Below are positions 37,283 to 45,656 of a stretch of 64,000 nt of DNA, one piece after another. Origin of the DNA: Thermodesulfovibrio thiophilus DSM 17215. GTDB lineage: Bacteria > Nitrospirota > Thermodesulfovibrionia > Thermodesulfovibrionales > Thermodesulfovibrionaceae. The stretch's first letter is position 1. Every line of letters starts with the position of its first letter. The notes below the pieces were generated by a model. It had not been told where the DNA came from and ran no database searches. It saw nothing but the letters and a program-made list of their open reading frames with translations. The position numbers and the translations under genes were made by a program. The stretch lies in the NCBI RefSeq assembly GCF_000423865.1, contig NZ_AUIU01000011.1, positions 62,001 through 126,000 of the forward strand. The letters run 5' to 3'.

Positions 37283-38052
37283 TATTTCATCTCCCTTGCT
37301 TTAATCCAGATAATTCCTCCGATTTCAACAGGATATTCTTTACCATCTTTTCTAATTTTATATGAAGCTTCTTGAAGTGCTGCAAATCCCCACCATCCTG
37401 CACGTGGAATGGCATAGGTGAAAACTCCATTAGCATCTGTTTTTATAATCTGTGTTATATATGGCTCTTTAGGTACTTTAACTTTCCCACCCTCATTAAA
37501 GTATTCGACCTCAACATCTGCAAAAGCAAGAGGCTTTCCATTTAGTTTGACAACTCCCTGAAATACATTTCCAGCCCAGATTCCATAAGGCCTTGTAAGA
37601 GGAACAATTTCTACTGGAAGACCTACTTCTTTATCCCATCCTTCCTCTTTTCCTAATGCCTGAACTACAACTTTTGGATAGTGAGCTATGAATTTATCCT
37701 CAGCTGGTTCCCAGTATGGTTGAGGCTCAAGATAAAATATGTAATCTCCAGGACGTTTTATTGTAAATTGAGTCTCCCATGTATTTTTACTTTTTACTTT
37801 TTTATTAATAAGGGTATTCAAAAGGTCAGTTTTTTCTTCATTGAACATTACCCCAAAGATTTTTGGTTTTTCCATATTTAACCATTGCTGTTCAAAGGGA
37901 TGCATAAAGTAGATTTTAAGTGTTATCTTTTTGGAATCTTTTTGCTCAACTATGTCCTCAGATGGCATAATCACACCAAAATGAGCGAAAGCTGTACCTG
38001 TTATAAGTATTACTAAAATTAAACCAGTCAAAACATTTGAAAACATTTTCAT
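37282..38052 (-). CDS. DUF4198 exported protein of the nickel/cobalt system
   Basis: Exported protein, 256 aa, with a cleavable signal ([16 protein letters not shown]) followed directly by [14 protein letters not shown], the start of a DUF4198 domain. The mature protein thus begins near a His, a plausible metal ligand. Two Ig-like segments follow (about 50-120 and 165-235, the latter with the [11 protein letters not shown] and [17 protein letters not shown] motifs). DUF4198 proteins often accompany CbiMQO-type importers and are proposed periplasmic metal carriers. AAGGAGG lies before the ATG. It lies between a porin gene and cbiM. Confidence 0.78.
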   Translation of the reverse strand: MKMFSNVLTGLILVILITGTAFAHFGVIMPSEDIVEQKDSKKITLKIYFMHPFEQQWLNMEKPKIFGVMFNEEKTDLLNTLINKKVKSKNTWETQFTIKRPGDYIFYLEPQPYWEPAEDKFIAHYPKVVVQALGKEEGWDKEVGLPVEIVPLTRPYGIWAGNVFQGVVKLNGKPLAFADVEVEYFNEGGKVKVPKEPYITQIIKTDANGVFTYAIPRAGWWGFAALQEASYKIRKDGKEYPVEIGGIIWIKAREMK

Positions 38053-38068
38053 AGCTTAACCTCCTTTT

Positions 38069-39196
38069 TTAGAAACTGACATTAAATCTCAGTCCGTATA
38101 TATGACCTGCTTTTGTTTCTTCTTGAGGATATTTATCCTGAATGTACTGATAATCAAGAGTTATGTCAGAGTTTAATACGTTATAACTGAAGAGTTTAAA
38201 CTTCACATAGGACTCAAACACATTGGTTCTTTTTAACTGTGCTTTTGAGGGACTTTTTAAATAAGCATAACCAATCCCTACTTCATCATCCTTTCTCCCC
38301 CATACAGAACCATTCAGATTCAATCCAAATGAAACCATTTTGTTGTAGTCAATCTGGGCAGAGTCATCCTGCCAGCCTGCACGAAAGAACGCTCCAAGAA
38401 CATCTTTTATTAGTTGTTGGTCAAATGATGATCCGATTCCTTTTAAACTACCTTTGTTTAGCCTTTCATCTTCGCTTTTCTGCCATTTATCAAATTTTTT
38501 GTTTGTTGTAAATCCATAAATACGGTAATTACCTTCACCAATTTCTGTGTCAAGCTTATATCCTAACTGTAAAGCAAAGTAGTTGTAATCTCTATCATAG
38601 TCGTTCTTTGAGTTCATACCAACTGCTCTTATATGAAAATCTCCTGTTTCAAACTCAGCAGCCACTCCTGCATCATAGCTTGGAAGGTTTGCAAGAGGAT
38701 TGTGAACAAATGTTTCATTCATGAATTGACTAACTTCATCAGCTGCATAGGCATTGTCATCAATGAATGCTGTTGAGTCTATTATTCCAGCAGTGAGTTT
38801 CAGAGATATATCCTCTTTTATGTTGAATTTATGGGCATACCAGAGTTCCTGCAGATGGTCTCTGCTGTGTCCGTTAATGTTGTGCAAGTCAACAAAGAGG
38901 TCATCTGCATTGGGATTTAGTGTGAAGGGATAAAGTGAGCTTTCAGAGTGAAATCCACTGCCCTTTGCAAAAGTTGCCCTTATGAAAAATTCGTCATTGT
39001 CAGTAGGTCTAAATGATACGTTGAAATCAATGACAGTTGAACCACGGTCTTTGTTAGGAACATCTCCCTGAGACTTATCAAGCCATTGGTAAACTGTTGT
39101 CTCTGTCCCTGAAATCGATAACTTCTCTGTAATGTCTGCTGCAAATCCTGATATGGGTAAAAATAAAATTAAGTAAACAATAAGATATTTGTTCAT
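38069..39196 (-). CDS. Outer-membrane porin, first gene of the nickel/cobalt operon
   Basis: Beta-barrel porin of 375 aa with a signal peptide (about 1-19, ending GFAA), alternating strands through the whole length, and a terminal Phe (YGLRFNVSF) as expected for barrel insertion. It resembles the OprB-like/alginate-type porin families. It is 16 nt upstream of the DUF4198 gene, in line with the cbi genes, so it may be a dedicated metal porin. GGAGG lies 7 nt before the ATG. Its leader carries a strong hairpin-terminator listed separately. Confidence 0.78.
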   Translation of the reverse strand: MNKYLIVYLILFLPISGFAADITEKLSISGTETTVYQWLDKSQGDVPNKDRGSTVIDFNVSFRPTDNDEFFIRATFAKGSGFHSESSLYPFTLNPNADDLFVDLHNINGHSRDHLQELWYAHKFNIKEDISLKLTAGIIDSTAFIDDNAYAADEVSQFMNETFVHNPLANLPSYDAGVAAEFETGDFHIRAVGMNSKNDYDRDYNYFALQLGYKLDTEIGEGNYRIYGFTTNKKFDKWQKSEDERLNKGSLKGIGSSFDQQLIKDVLGAFFRAGWQDDSAQIDYNKMVSFGLNLNGSVWGRKDDEVGIGYAYLKSPSKAQLKRTNVFESYVKFKLFSYNVLNSDITLDYQYIQDKYPQEETKAGHIYGLRFNVSF

Positions 39197-39218
39197 GCAT
39201 AGCCTCCTTTTTAAAAAT

Positions 39219-39272
39219 AAAAAAAGCCACGAAAGCTTTGGCTCTTCTGAACCTACTCAGCCTTCGTGGCTT
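39219..39272 (-). terminator. Intrinsic terminator within the leader of the nickel/cobalt operon
   Basis: On the minus strand a 14-bp stem (39259-39272 with 39224-39237, one G-U pair) closes a 21-nt loop and is followed by a run of seven U and then AUUUUU. It ends only about 22 nt before the porin start codon, and the predicted promoter lies directly upstream. It should therefore stop transcription before the operon unless overcome. This points to attenuation, perhaps by metal or another ligand. A known riboswitch consensus was not recognised in it. Confidence 0.75.
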
Positions 39273-39279
39273 GGAAGAA

Positions 39280-39309
39280 ATTCTAACAGACAGAATACTT
39301 TTATGTCAA
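39280..39309 (-). promoter_or_regulatory. Sigma-70-type promoter of the nickel/cobalt uptake operon
   Basis: The minus strand reads TTGACA (39304-39309), an 18-nt spacer, then TAGAAT (39280-39285). The predicted start is near 39273, just before the terminator stem. The leader RNA would then be about 75 nt long and consist mostly of that hairpin plus the GGAGG ribosome site. Confidence 0.7.
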
Positions 39310-39598
39310 CTTAAGAAAAAAGTGAATTGTAATCAAATACAGCCTGCAAACTCACTTAAAGCATCACCTAATGCAAGTTTAATATGTGATCTATCATTTT
39401 TTTGTAAGGTGTTTCAAATAATATTAGATACGTGAAAATCCAGTATAACTATCTGTCCCGTGATTTTAATGTCTTTGAAGGAGAATGGTGCGCTCACGGA
39501 AAAAGGCAGAAAAGAATAGTGAAAAAATTATATTTTCATAAGCAATTATCGTAAAATAAGTAAGATTTATTTTATAAAAAAGGAATAAGGAGGTCGTG

Positions 39599-40042
39599 AT
39601 GCCTTATTTTGTTGTGCATGAGCATCATGCAAAACATCTTCATTTTGATTTAAGACTTGAAAAGGACGGAGTTCTTAAATCATGGGCAATTCCGAAAGGA
39701 CCTTCAATGAATCCAAAGGACAAAAGGCTTGCAATAATGGTTGAAGACCATGACCTTGAATATGGCAATTTCGAAGGAGTAATCCCGGAAGGTCATTATG
39801 GAGCTGGCACAGTTTACATCTGGGATAAAGGACAGTATCGCACTGTAAAAGGCTCCCTTGAAGAGGGACAGTGGGAGATTTTCATGGAAGGTGAGATTCT
39901 CAAAGGAAATTTTGTTTTTTTAAAAATCAAAGGCAGACCGGAACAGTGGTTTTTCATAAAAAAGAAGGATAATTTTGCTGACTACGGCTTTAAACTGAAA
40001 CTTAAAGGAGGGAATTCAGGTTCTTCAACTCTCCCACAGTAA
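39599..40042 (+). CDS. Stand-alone LigD-type 3'-phosphoesterase domain protein
   Basis: Small nuclease/phosphatase (147 aa) matching the phosphoesterase domain of bacterial NHEJ ligase D, which trims 3'-phosphate or 3'-ribonucleotide ends. Family motifs are VVHEHHAKHLHFDLRLE (metal-binding His/Asp), LKSWAIPKGPS, VEDHDLEYGNFEGVIPEG and YGAGTVYIWD. No ligase or polymerase domain is fused, and no ku gene is near. A GTG at 39596 precedes the ATG at 39599; the ATG gives better spacing (5 nt) to AAGGAGG. Its 3' end overlaps convergent hslO by 41 nt. Confidence 0.9.
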   Translation: MPYFVVHEHHAKHLHFDLRLEKDGVLKSWAIPKGPSMNPKDKRLAIMVEDHDLEYGNFEGVIPEGHYGAGTVYIWDKGQYRTVKGSLEEGQWEIFMEGEILKGNFVFLKIKGRPEQWFFIKKKDNFADYGFKLKLKGGNSGSSTLPQ

Positions 40043-40865
40043 CTTCATATTTTTTGTTACAAAAGTAGCATTCAACTTTAATTATTTCCTCTTCTTCAAT
40101 CATTTTTTGAATTTCGTCCCTTCCGAGTGTAACGATGGCATTTAGAACTCTTTCCTTTGTGCACGGACAGAAATATGTTACTTCTTTACGGTCAAGCACT
40201 TCAACTGGTAAACCAACAGCTTCTTCGAGAATTTGAAGGGGATTCATGCCTTGAAGAATCATTGATGAAACTGCTTTGACATGAGAAAGCTTTCTTTCCA
40301 GAAACTCAATTATCTCTATATTTGTCTCAGGCATTGTCTGAATCATAAATCCACCAGCAGCCTTAACGGAATTGTCAGGATCAACAAAAACTCCAAGAGA
40401 TACAGCAGAGGGAATCTGTTCGGAAACATTCAAATAATAGGCAAGGTCGGTAGCAATCTCTCCTGTTTGCAGACTTACACTGCTTTGATAGTACTCTCTC
40501 AAACCAAGATCTCTGATAATGTTTAAAAAACCTTTTCCAACAGCTCTTCCAACATCGATTTTCTCTCCTTTAAGACCCATATAGATGTGAGGTCGTTTAA
40601 CATAACCACGCACTCTATATTTCCAGTCTGCTTCAGCGAATATTTCTTTCAAAGGACCATCTCCTTTTACCTGCATCATTATTTTCTGATTGTCCTTCAA
40701 TGTGGAGGCAAGAAGAATGGAACCTGCCATGACTCTTCCCAGAGCTGCAGTTGCAGTTGGCCATGTATCATGAATCCTGCGGGCATAATCAACTGTTTGA
40801 GTACAAATAGTGGCAACTGCCAGGACATGCTCATCTTTTATAAGAGCTTTTATAACCTCATCCAT
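40002..40865 (-). CDS. hslO: Hsp33 redox-regulated chaperone
   Basis: Holding chaperone activated by oxidation and heat. About 287 aa. The N-terminal domain shows the family TWPTATAALGR and MQVKGDGPL stretches. The C-terminal redox switch is present as CPC (TYFCPCTKERV) and CxxC (ECYFCNKKY), which would bind zinc. I start at ATG 40865, which has GAGG upstream, overlaps the previous stop and gives the usual Hsp33 N-terminus. A longer frame starts at 40889. It overlaps the 3'-phosphoesterase gene tail to tail. Confidence 0.95.
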   Translation of the reverse strand: MDEVIKALIKDEHVLAVATICTQTVDYARRIHDTWPTATAALGRVMAGSILLASTLKDNQKIMMQVKGDGPLKEIFAEADWKYRVRGYVKRPHIYMGLKGEKIDVGRAVGKGFLNIIRDLGLREYYQSSVSLQTGEIATDLAYYLNVSEQIPSAVSLGVFVDPDNSVKAAGGFMIQTMPETNIEIIEFLERKLSHVKAVSSMILQGMNPLQILEEAVGLPVEVLDRKEVTYFCPCTKERVLNAIVTLGRDEIQKMIEEEEIIKVECYFCNKKYEVTVGELKNLNSLL

Positions 40866-41643
40866 TAAGTAATACCTCGACAGTGTCATCCCTTTTAAGG
40901 TTTAAAAGCTGAGCAGCGTTATTTTTATAAATAAATATCTCAACAAAACCATTGCTATTTACCAATGCTGCTAGCCTATTCTCAGAGTGAGCATAACAAC
41001 TTACAACCGGTAAAATTAATTGCTTAACTTTTACTTCTTTAATCTTCTCTGCTTTTACTTTAATATTCGTTATTGCATTGCCAAACTTATCAATGTAAAC
41101 AATTTTCCCGATAATCCTGCTTTTATCAAGGCTGGTAGTTAACGTATCAAGAACAACAGGATCAATGACCTTATTTCCAAAGTCATGTACAGGGACTCCT
41201 TTAGAAAGCCATGCAGATGCAGGAGCAAAAACATCTCTTCCCTGAAAAGTTGGACTTTCCTTTTTCAAAATATACCTTTCATTTTCAAGACAAAAGGCCT
41301 TGAATGTTCTATCTTTTATTATATAACTCAGTAACCCATTGTCAGGTGCGATAAAATAGTGTCCATCTGCAGAAACTATCAATGCCCTTCTTTTTGAGCC
41401 AACTCCTGGATCAACAATAACCATATGAATACTGCCTTCTGGAAAGTATTGAAAGCTTTCAAGTAAAACAAATGCTGCTTCCTCGATATCATGAGAAGCA
41501 ATGTTATGAGTGATGTCAACAATTCGGACATCAGGATTTATTGATAAAATCACTCCCTTCATCTGTCCCACAAATGGATCTTTATATCCAAAGTCAGTGA
41601 TGAGTGTTATTATTTTAGTCTCTGAAGCTTCCAATGAGATCAT
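40858..41643 (-). CDS. SAM hydrolase / DUF62-family protein
   Basis: Family of SAM-dependent hydroxide/halide adenosyltransferases (fluorinase, chlorinase and SAM hydrolase). It has 261 aa. Motifs are LITDFGYKDPFVGQMKG, VDITHNI, VDPGVGS and APDNGLLSY, the common core of the family. Most members split SAM into adenosine and methionine; a halogenase role would need special residues I cannot confirm. It overlaps pyrD by 29 nt and hslO by 8 nt. A TTG at 41634 is an alternative start, as no clear ribosome site precedes the ATG. Confidence 0.88.
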   Translation of the reverse strand: MISLEASETKIITLITDFGYKDPFVGQMKGVILSINPDVRIVDITHNIASHDIEEAAFVLLESFQYFPEGSIHMVIVDPGVGSKRRALIVSADGHYFIAPDNGLLSYIIKDRTFKAFCLENERYILKKESPTFQGRDVFAPASAWLSKGVPVHDFGNKVIDPVVLDTLTTSLDKSRIIGKIVYIDKFGNAITNIKVKAEKIKEVKVKQLILPVVSCYAHSENRLAALVNSNGFVEIFIYKNNAAQLLNLKRDDTVEVLLNG

Positions 41644-42529
41644 TTATATCTTTAATGTTTTCTTCAAACAAAAACTTTTTAATTCCTTCAACTACCTGCA
41701 ATGTAGCATGTGGATTGATAAAATTTGCGGTTCCTATAGCTATAGCCCTAGCTCCTGCAATCAAAAACTGCAAAGCATCATCAGCTGTTACTATGCCTCC
41801 CATTCCTATTACAGGAATTTTCACAGCTCTTGAAACTTCAAAAACCATTCTAACCGCAACAGGCCTTATAGCGGGTCCTGAAAGTCCTCCTGTAGTAGTT
41901 CCAATAATACTTTTACGGCTTTTTATATCAATAACCATTGCTGGAATTGTATTAATTAATGAAACTGCATCTGCTCCCTCATCTTCGCAGATTTTTGCCA
42001 TAACTGTTATATCAGTTACCTGAGGTGAAAGCTTTACTATCAAAGGTTTCAATGTAGCAGCCCTTACTTCTTTAACTGCCTTTCTTAAAAGTTCTGCTTC
42101 AAGCCCCATTTTCCTCCATTCGCTACTTTTGTTTGGGCAGGAAACATTCATCTCAAGAGCATGAATTCCATCAGTAGCATCAAGCTTTGAAGCCATTTCC
42201 ACATACTCATCGAGGTTTTCACCGAAAAAGTTAACTATAATTTTTGTATCGAACTTTCTCAAAAATGGCAATTTTTCGACAACAAAAGCATCAATCCCTA
42301 TGTTCTGAAGCCCTATGGAATTAATCATACCGCAGGGTGTTTCATATATACGTGGCGGAGGGTTTCCCTGTTTTGGGTTAAGAGAGAGTCCTTTTACTGT
42401 TATGGCGCCAGCTAAATTGAGATCAATAAACTGAGAATATTCAAGTCCATAACCAAAAGTCCCTGAAGCGGTAATAACAGGATTTTTGAGCTTCAGGCTA
42501 CTGATTTGAACCTCAAGAGAATGTGTCAC
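41615..42529 (-). CDS. pyrD: Dihydroorotate dehydrogenase, catalytic subunit (class 1B)
   Basis: FMN enzyme that oxidises dihydroorotate to orotate in pyrimidine synthesis. It has 304 aa. Motifs are ITASGTFGYG, the active-site Cys in MNVSCPNKSSE, VKLSPQVTDI and GMGGIVTADDALQFLIAGA. The class 1B assignment follows from Cys (not Ser) as base and from pairing with pyrK. The start is GTG at 42529, overlapping pyrK by 4 nt (GTGA), with AAGGAG 8 nt before it. Confidence 0.96.
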   Translation of the reverse strand: MTHSLEVQISSLKLKNPVITASGTFGYGLEYSQFIDLNLAGAITVKGLSLNPKQGNPPPRIYETPCGMINSIGLQNIGIDAFVVEKLPFLRKFDTKIIVNFFGENLDEYVEMASKLDATDGIHALEMNVSCPNKSSEWRKMGLEAELLRKAVKEVRAATLKPLIVKLSPQVTDITVMAKICEDEGADAVSLINTIPAMVIDIKSRKSIIGTTTGGLSGPAIRPVAVRMVFEVSRAVKIPVIGMGGIVTADDALQFLIAGARAIAIGTANFINPHATLQVVEGIKKFLFEENIKDINDLIGSFRD

Positions 42530-43272
42530 AGCATAAGCTCCTTGAGTTCAAAAATAGGTCCATCCGTGCATACTCTTTTTAATCCCTCCCTGGTCTCAAT
42601 AGCACAACCAAGACAGGCACCAATTCCGCAGGCCATTCTCTCTTCAACTGCAACATAACACGGGATAGAACTTCCCTGAACAATTCTTTTAAGCTCTTTC
42701 AACATAACCATGGGTCCGCAAGCATAAACTGGAAGGTTCAGCATCAATCCTTTTTCTTTAAATAAATCAGTTACAACGCCTTTGTAGCCAGTTGTGCCGG
42801 ATTCTGTTGATATATAAACTTCTTTTGCAAATGTTTTAACTTCATTGTAAAAAAGTATTTCTTGTTCTGACCTTCCACCACAGAAAAAGTAAGCTCTGTT
42901 TCTAAACTTTTTCATTAAATAATAAACCGATGCAAGTCCAATGCCTCCTGCTATGACCACAAAATCTTTTTCAGGATAAGGATACCATCTTCCAAGCGGA
43001 CCAGTTAGCAATACATTCTGATCTTTGTCCATTTTGCTTAAAATTTCTGTTCCCTTACCCTTTACTCTGTATAAAAAATTGATTATATTGCCCTCGTAAT
43101 CAAAAATACTGAAAGGTCGACCAAGAAGAGGATCCAGCCTTTCATTCATTCTTAAAATACAGAACTGTCCAGGCTTTGACTCTATTGGCTCAGGAATCTC
43201 AAGAGAAATTAGAAAAATATCATCTGTTAGGGATTCATTATCTACTATTTTTGCCTGAGTAACTTTATTCAA
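42526..43272 (-). CDS. pyrK: Dihydroorotate dehydrogenase, electron transfer subunit
   Basis: FAD/[2Fe-2S] subunit that passes electrons from PyrD to NAD+. It has 248 aa. The ferredoxin-reductase-like FAD site shows GRPFSIFDYEG and the NAD site GGIGLASVYYL. The cluster Cys are in the C-terminal MACGIGACLGCAI and later RVCTDG. The start is a rare TTG at 43272, within the 3' end of greA, with no strong ribosome site, so translation probably depends on coupling to greA. Confidence 0.93.
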   Translation of the reverse strand: MNKVTQAKIVDNESLTDDIFLISLEIPEPIESKPGQFCILRMNERLDPLLGRPFSIFDYEGNIINFLYRVKGKGTEILSKMDKDQNVLLTGPLGRWYPYPEKDFVVIAGGIGLASVYYLMKKFRNRAYFFCGGRSEQEILFYNEVKTFAKEVYISTESGTTGYKGVVTDLFKEKGLMLNLPVYACGPMVMLKELKRIVQGSSIPCYVAVEERMACGIGACLGCAIETREGLKRVCTDGPIFELKELML

Positions 43273-43738
43273 AGCTAATTGAAATGATTTCGTAGTTAAA
43301 AGTTCTTGCAGGAGCTTTTATAGTAACCTGATCTCCAACCTCTTTTCCAACCAGTGCTTTACCAACAGGAGATGTTATTGAAATTTTTCCATTTTTTACA
43401 TCCGCTTCATCAGGTCCAACAAGATGAAACTCCTTTTCTTCATCTGTTTCAAGGTCTATAATTCTTACCTTTGCACCAAAAGCAACTCTGTTTTGATTAA
43501 TTTTGGATGGATCAATGACATCAAGACGTGCAAGCTTTGCCTGAAGTTCCTGTATTCTTCCTTCAATAAATGATTGTTTCTCTCTTGCCGCATGATATTC
43601 AGCATTTTCAGATAGATCTCCATGAGCCCTTGCTTCTGCAATTGCTTTTATAATTGCTGGACGCTCTATTTTAATAAGTCTGTCAAGTTCTTCTTGAAGC
43701 TTTTCATAACCCGCAGGAGTTATGGGAATTCTATCCAT
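43265..43738 (-). CDS. greA: Transcription elongation factor GreA
   Basis: Rescues stalled RNA polymerase by stimulating cleavage of the transcript. It has 157 aa. The N-terminal coiled coil (ITPAGYEKLQEELDRL to ENAEYHAAREKQSF) carries the acidic tip residues, followed by the FKBP-like C-domain with ISITSPVGKALVGK. GGAGG lies 8 nt before the ATG. It overlaps pyrK by 8 nt. A 157-nt gap lies upstream. Confidence 0.96.
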   Translation of the reverse strand: MDRIPITPAGYEKLQEELDRLIKIERPAIIKAIAEARAHGDLSENAEYHAAREKQSFIEGRIQELQAKLARLDVIDPSKINQNRVAFGAKVRIIDLETDEEKEFHLVGPDEADVKNGKISITSPVGKALVGKEVGDQVTIKAPARTFNYEIISISFE

Positions 43739-43895
43739 CAGCTTCGCCTCCTCTGTAAATTACGTTATTCTTTAATTTAGCAAAATTAAACAGAATCAGT
43801 AAAGTTTGCTAAAGCAGTCATAACAAATTTTAAAACTCATAATATCAGACCAATATAAATGAGATTAGGGTTTGAGCTTATTCTAAGAACAGCAT

Positions 43896-44228
43896 TTATC
43901 GGATATTTTTTTTATTGCTGGAAAATTTTTCCTTTGCCCAGGAGTCCAGTTTTTGGAGATATTTTTTACCTATAGTGCAACTATAGATGATTAATAATAT
44001 TATTACAAGTGTAAATAAGTCGATTTTTTTAAATTTTATAAAATTGACAATTCCCAATAAAAGTTGTGGAATAACACCTGTAAGTGTAAAAAGTATTAAT
44101 GCAATTTTAAACCAGAATGCAGACTGAATTTTATATCTCGTATAAAGCATAAAAAATGTCATTGCCCATGCGAGAAACTCAAGTATAAATAATATAAGCC
44201 ATTTGTTTTCAATGATTAAAGCTTGCAT
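43896..44228 (-). CDS. Small conserved-type membrane protein, 110 aa
   Basis: No specific function recognised. Three hydrophobic segments at about residues 11-30, 38-62 and 70-87 are separated by short charged loops, and the C-terminus is basic (KKYLQKLDSWAKEKFSS). The pattern of membrane helices and loop charges is regular enough to support a real gene. There is no ribosome site upstream. It stands alone between greA and the promoter region of the KAS II-like gene, which runs the other way. Confidence 0.65.
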   Translation of the reverse strand: MQALIIENKWLILFILEFLAWAMTFFMLYTRYKIQSAFWFKIALILFTLTGVIPQLLLGIVNFIKFKKIDLFTLVIILLIIYSCTIGKKYLQKLDSWAKEKFSSNKKNIR

Positions 44229-44278
44229 TTGTATTTTCTAGAAGATAGTTATGAAATTTTGATATATTTTTGTATTTT

Positions 44279-44300
44279 ACAATAAAAATATTTTTATTGT
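44279..44300. repeat. 22-bp perfect palindrome in intergenic DNA
   Basis: ACAATAAAAATATTTTTATTGT reads the same on both strands with no loop. It lies between the start of the small membrane protein gene and the -35 box of the KAS II-like gene. Its composition (A/T only except for one C and one G) allows a chance origin, but it could be an operator for either divergent gene. Confidence 0.5.
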
Positions 44301-44361
44301 GTATAAATCGTTTCCTGCACTTTTAAATTATGTATGTATTTTTTGTGAAATAATGTCACAA

Positions 44362-44391
44362 TTGACAAAAAAGGTATTCTTTTTTTATGAT
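44362..44391 (+). promoter_or_regulatory. Sigma-70-type promoter of the KAS II-like/acyl-CoA ligase pair
   Basis: TTGACA at 44362-44367, an 18-nt spacer, and TATGAT at 44386-44391. The predicted start (about 44398) is within about 4 nt of the ATG at 44402, and there is no Shine-Dalgarno site, so the mRNA would be nearly leaderless. Confidence 0.7.
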
Positions 44392-44401
44392 GTAATCCCA
44401 G

Positions 44402-45652
44402 ATGAACCCTAAAGCAGTAATAACTGCCATGGAAATTATCACTCCTTTGGGCATTGGTCTTGATAAATGCTGGAAGAGATTAATCAATGGAGAATCAGGG
44501 ATTAATAAAATAACCCTGTTCAATCCAGAATTTCACAAATGTAAAATTGCTGGCGAGTGCAGAGATTTTAGTTCTGAGGATTTTCTGGATAAAAAAACAA
44601 TCTCAAGATATGACAGAATGTTTCATCTTTTTATTTCAGTTGCTCTTCTTACTGCTCATAACTTCAGATTTAAGCCAGAACATGTGAAAGAGCCATTTAG
44701 ATTTTCAATAATTGGAGCAAGTGCTATTGGCTCACCAGCTAGTTTTGAATCTAACTTAAGTGCGATTCAGTCAGGTGGTCCTAGAAAGGTTTCTCCTTTT
44801 TATATAATAAATATTGCTTCAAACCCGGTTGCTGGAATGGTTGCAAAAATTTTCAATGCAAGAGGTCCTCAATACTTTCTTCAGGAAGCTTGTTCAGCAG
44901 GCACAAAAGCAATTGGACTAGCTGCAAAACTTATTGAGCTGAATATGATTGATATTGCTATGGTTATTGGAGCAGATGCTGGAATCACACCAATGGTCAT
45001 CGCAGGGCTTGAAAATCTTGGAGCAGTTGTCACAGGAATATATAACAATCAACCTGAGAAAGCGTCAAGACCTTTTGATAAACTTAGATGTGGCTTTGTT
45101 GCTTCAGAAGGAGCAGGATGCATAATCATTGAATCATATGAACATGCATTAAAAAGAGGTGCGGATATCTTTGCAGAGATTGCTGGATTTGGGGCAACCT
45201 GCGATGCCTATCATCCGGTTGCTCCCGAGCCAGAAGCTTTAAGTATTGTTGGATGCATAGAATCTGCCTTAAAAGATGCTCGGGTCTTGCCAGAAGATGT
45301 TGACTACATAAATGCTCATGGAACATCAACAGTTTTAAATGATTTAACAGAAACTAAGGCAATTAAAACAGTTTTTAAAGATGCTGCATATAAAATTCCG
45401 GTATCTTCAAACAAATCAATGATCGGACATATGTGGGGTGCTGCCGGAGTGGTTGAAACAATATTTTCGGTGAAAACTATTCTTGAAGGAGTTATTCCAC
45501 CAACAATAAATCGTGAAAATCCTGATCCAGAATGCGATCTTGATTATGTGCCTGATCTAGCGCGAAAAAAACATGTTGATGTGGTTTTAAAAAATTCATT
45601 TGGCTTTGGGGGAATTAATGCATCTTTAATAATCAAATCCATAAGGAGATAA
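44402..45652 (+). CDS. Beta-ketoacyl-ACP synthase II-like condensing enzyme
   Basis: Decarboxylative condensing enzyme of the FabF family, 416 aa. The catalytic triad is C164 (EACSAGTKA), H306 (NAHGTST) and H343 (IGHMWGAAG). The gatekeeper-like C-terminal SFGFGGINASL is normal. It lies 4 nt before an acyl-CoA ligase gene and away from the acpP/fabD genes expected for housekeeping FabF, so it may be a second, specialised KAS. Whether it serves ordinary fatty acid synthesis or a modified lipid is open; no ACP is encoded nearby. Its promoter lies just upstream. Confidence 0.88.
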   Translation: MNPKAVITAMEIITPLGIGLDKCWKRLINGESGINKITLFNPEFHKCKIAGECRDFSSEDFLDKKTISRYDRMFHLFISVALLTAHNFRFKPEHVKEPFRFSIIGASAIGSPASFESNLSAIQSGGPRKVSPFYIINIASNPVAGMVAKIFNARGPQYFLQEACSAGTKAIGLAAKLIELNMIDIAMVIGADAGITPMVIAGLENLGAVVTGIYNNQPEKASRPFDKLRCGFVASEGAGCIIIESYEHALKRGADIFAEIAGFGATCDAYHPVAPEPEALSIVGCIESALKDARVLPEDVDYINAHGTSTVLNDLTETKAIKTVFKDAAYKIPVSSNKSMIGHMWGAAGVVETIFSVKTILEGVIPPTINRENPDPECDLDYVPDLARKKHVDVVLKNSFGFGGINASLIIKSIRR

Positions 45653-45656
45653 ATCC

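Larger units (their letters stand above)
39197..39598. other. 402-bp intergenic region between porin and ligD-like genes
   Basis: It holds the divergent control regions. The left third contains the minus-strand promoter and leader terminator of the metal operon (39219-39309). The remainder (39310-39598) has no gene. It contains a pair of 6-bp complementary arms (CCGTGA at 39458-39463 and TCACGG at 39494-39499) of unknown meaning, and an AAGGAGG for the plus-strand gene at 39587-39593. Confidence 0.6.

Noticed and set aside
39197-39309. Known riboswitch (NiCo, cobalamin, fluoride) in the leader of the metal operon
   Set aside because: The leader is too short, and none of the consensus motifs I know for these classes is present; only the hairpin-terminator is clear.
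39458-39499. CCGTGA/TCACGG complementary arms as a regulatory RNA
   Set aside because: Six-base arms with a 30-nt loop are expected by chance and no other support exists.
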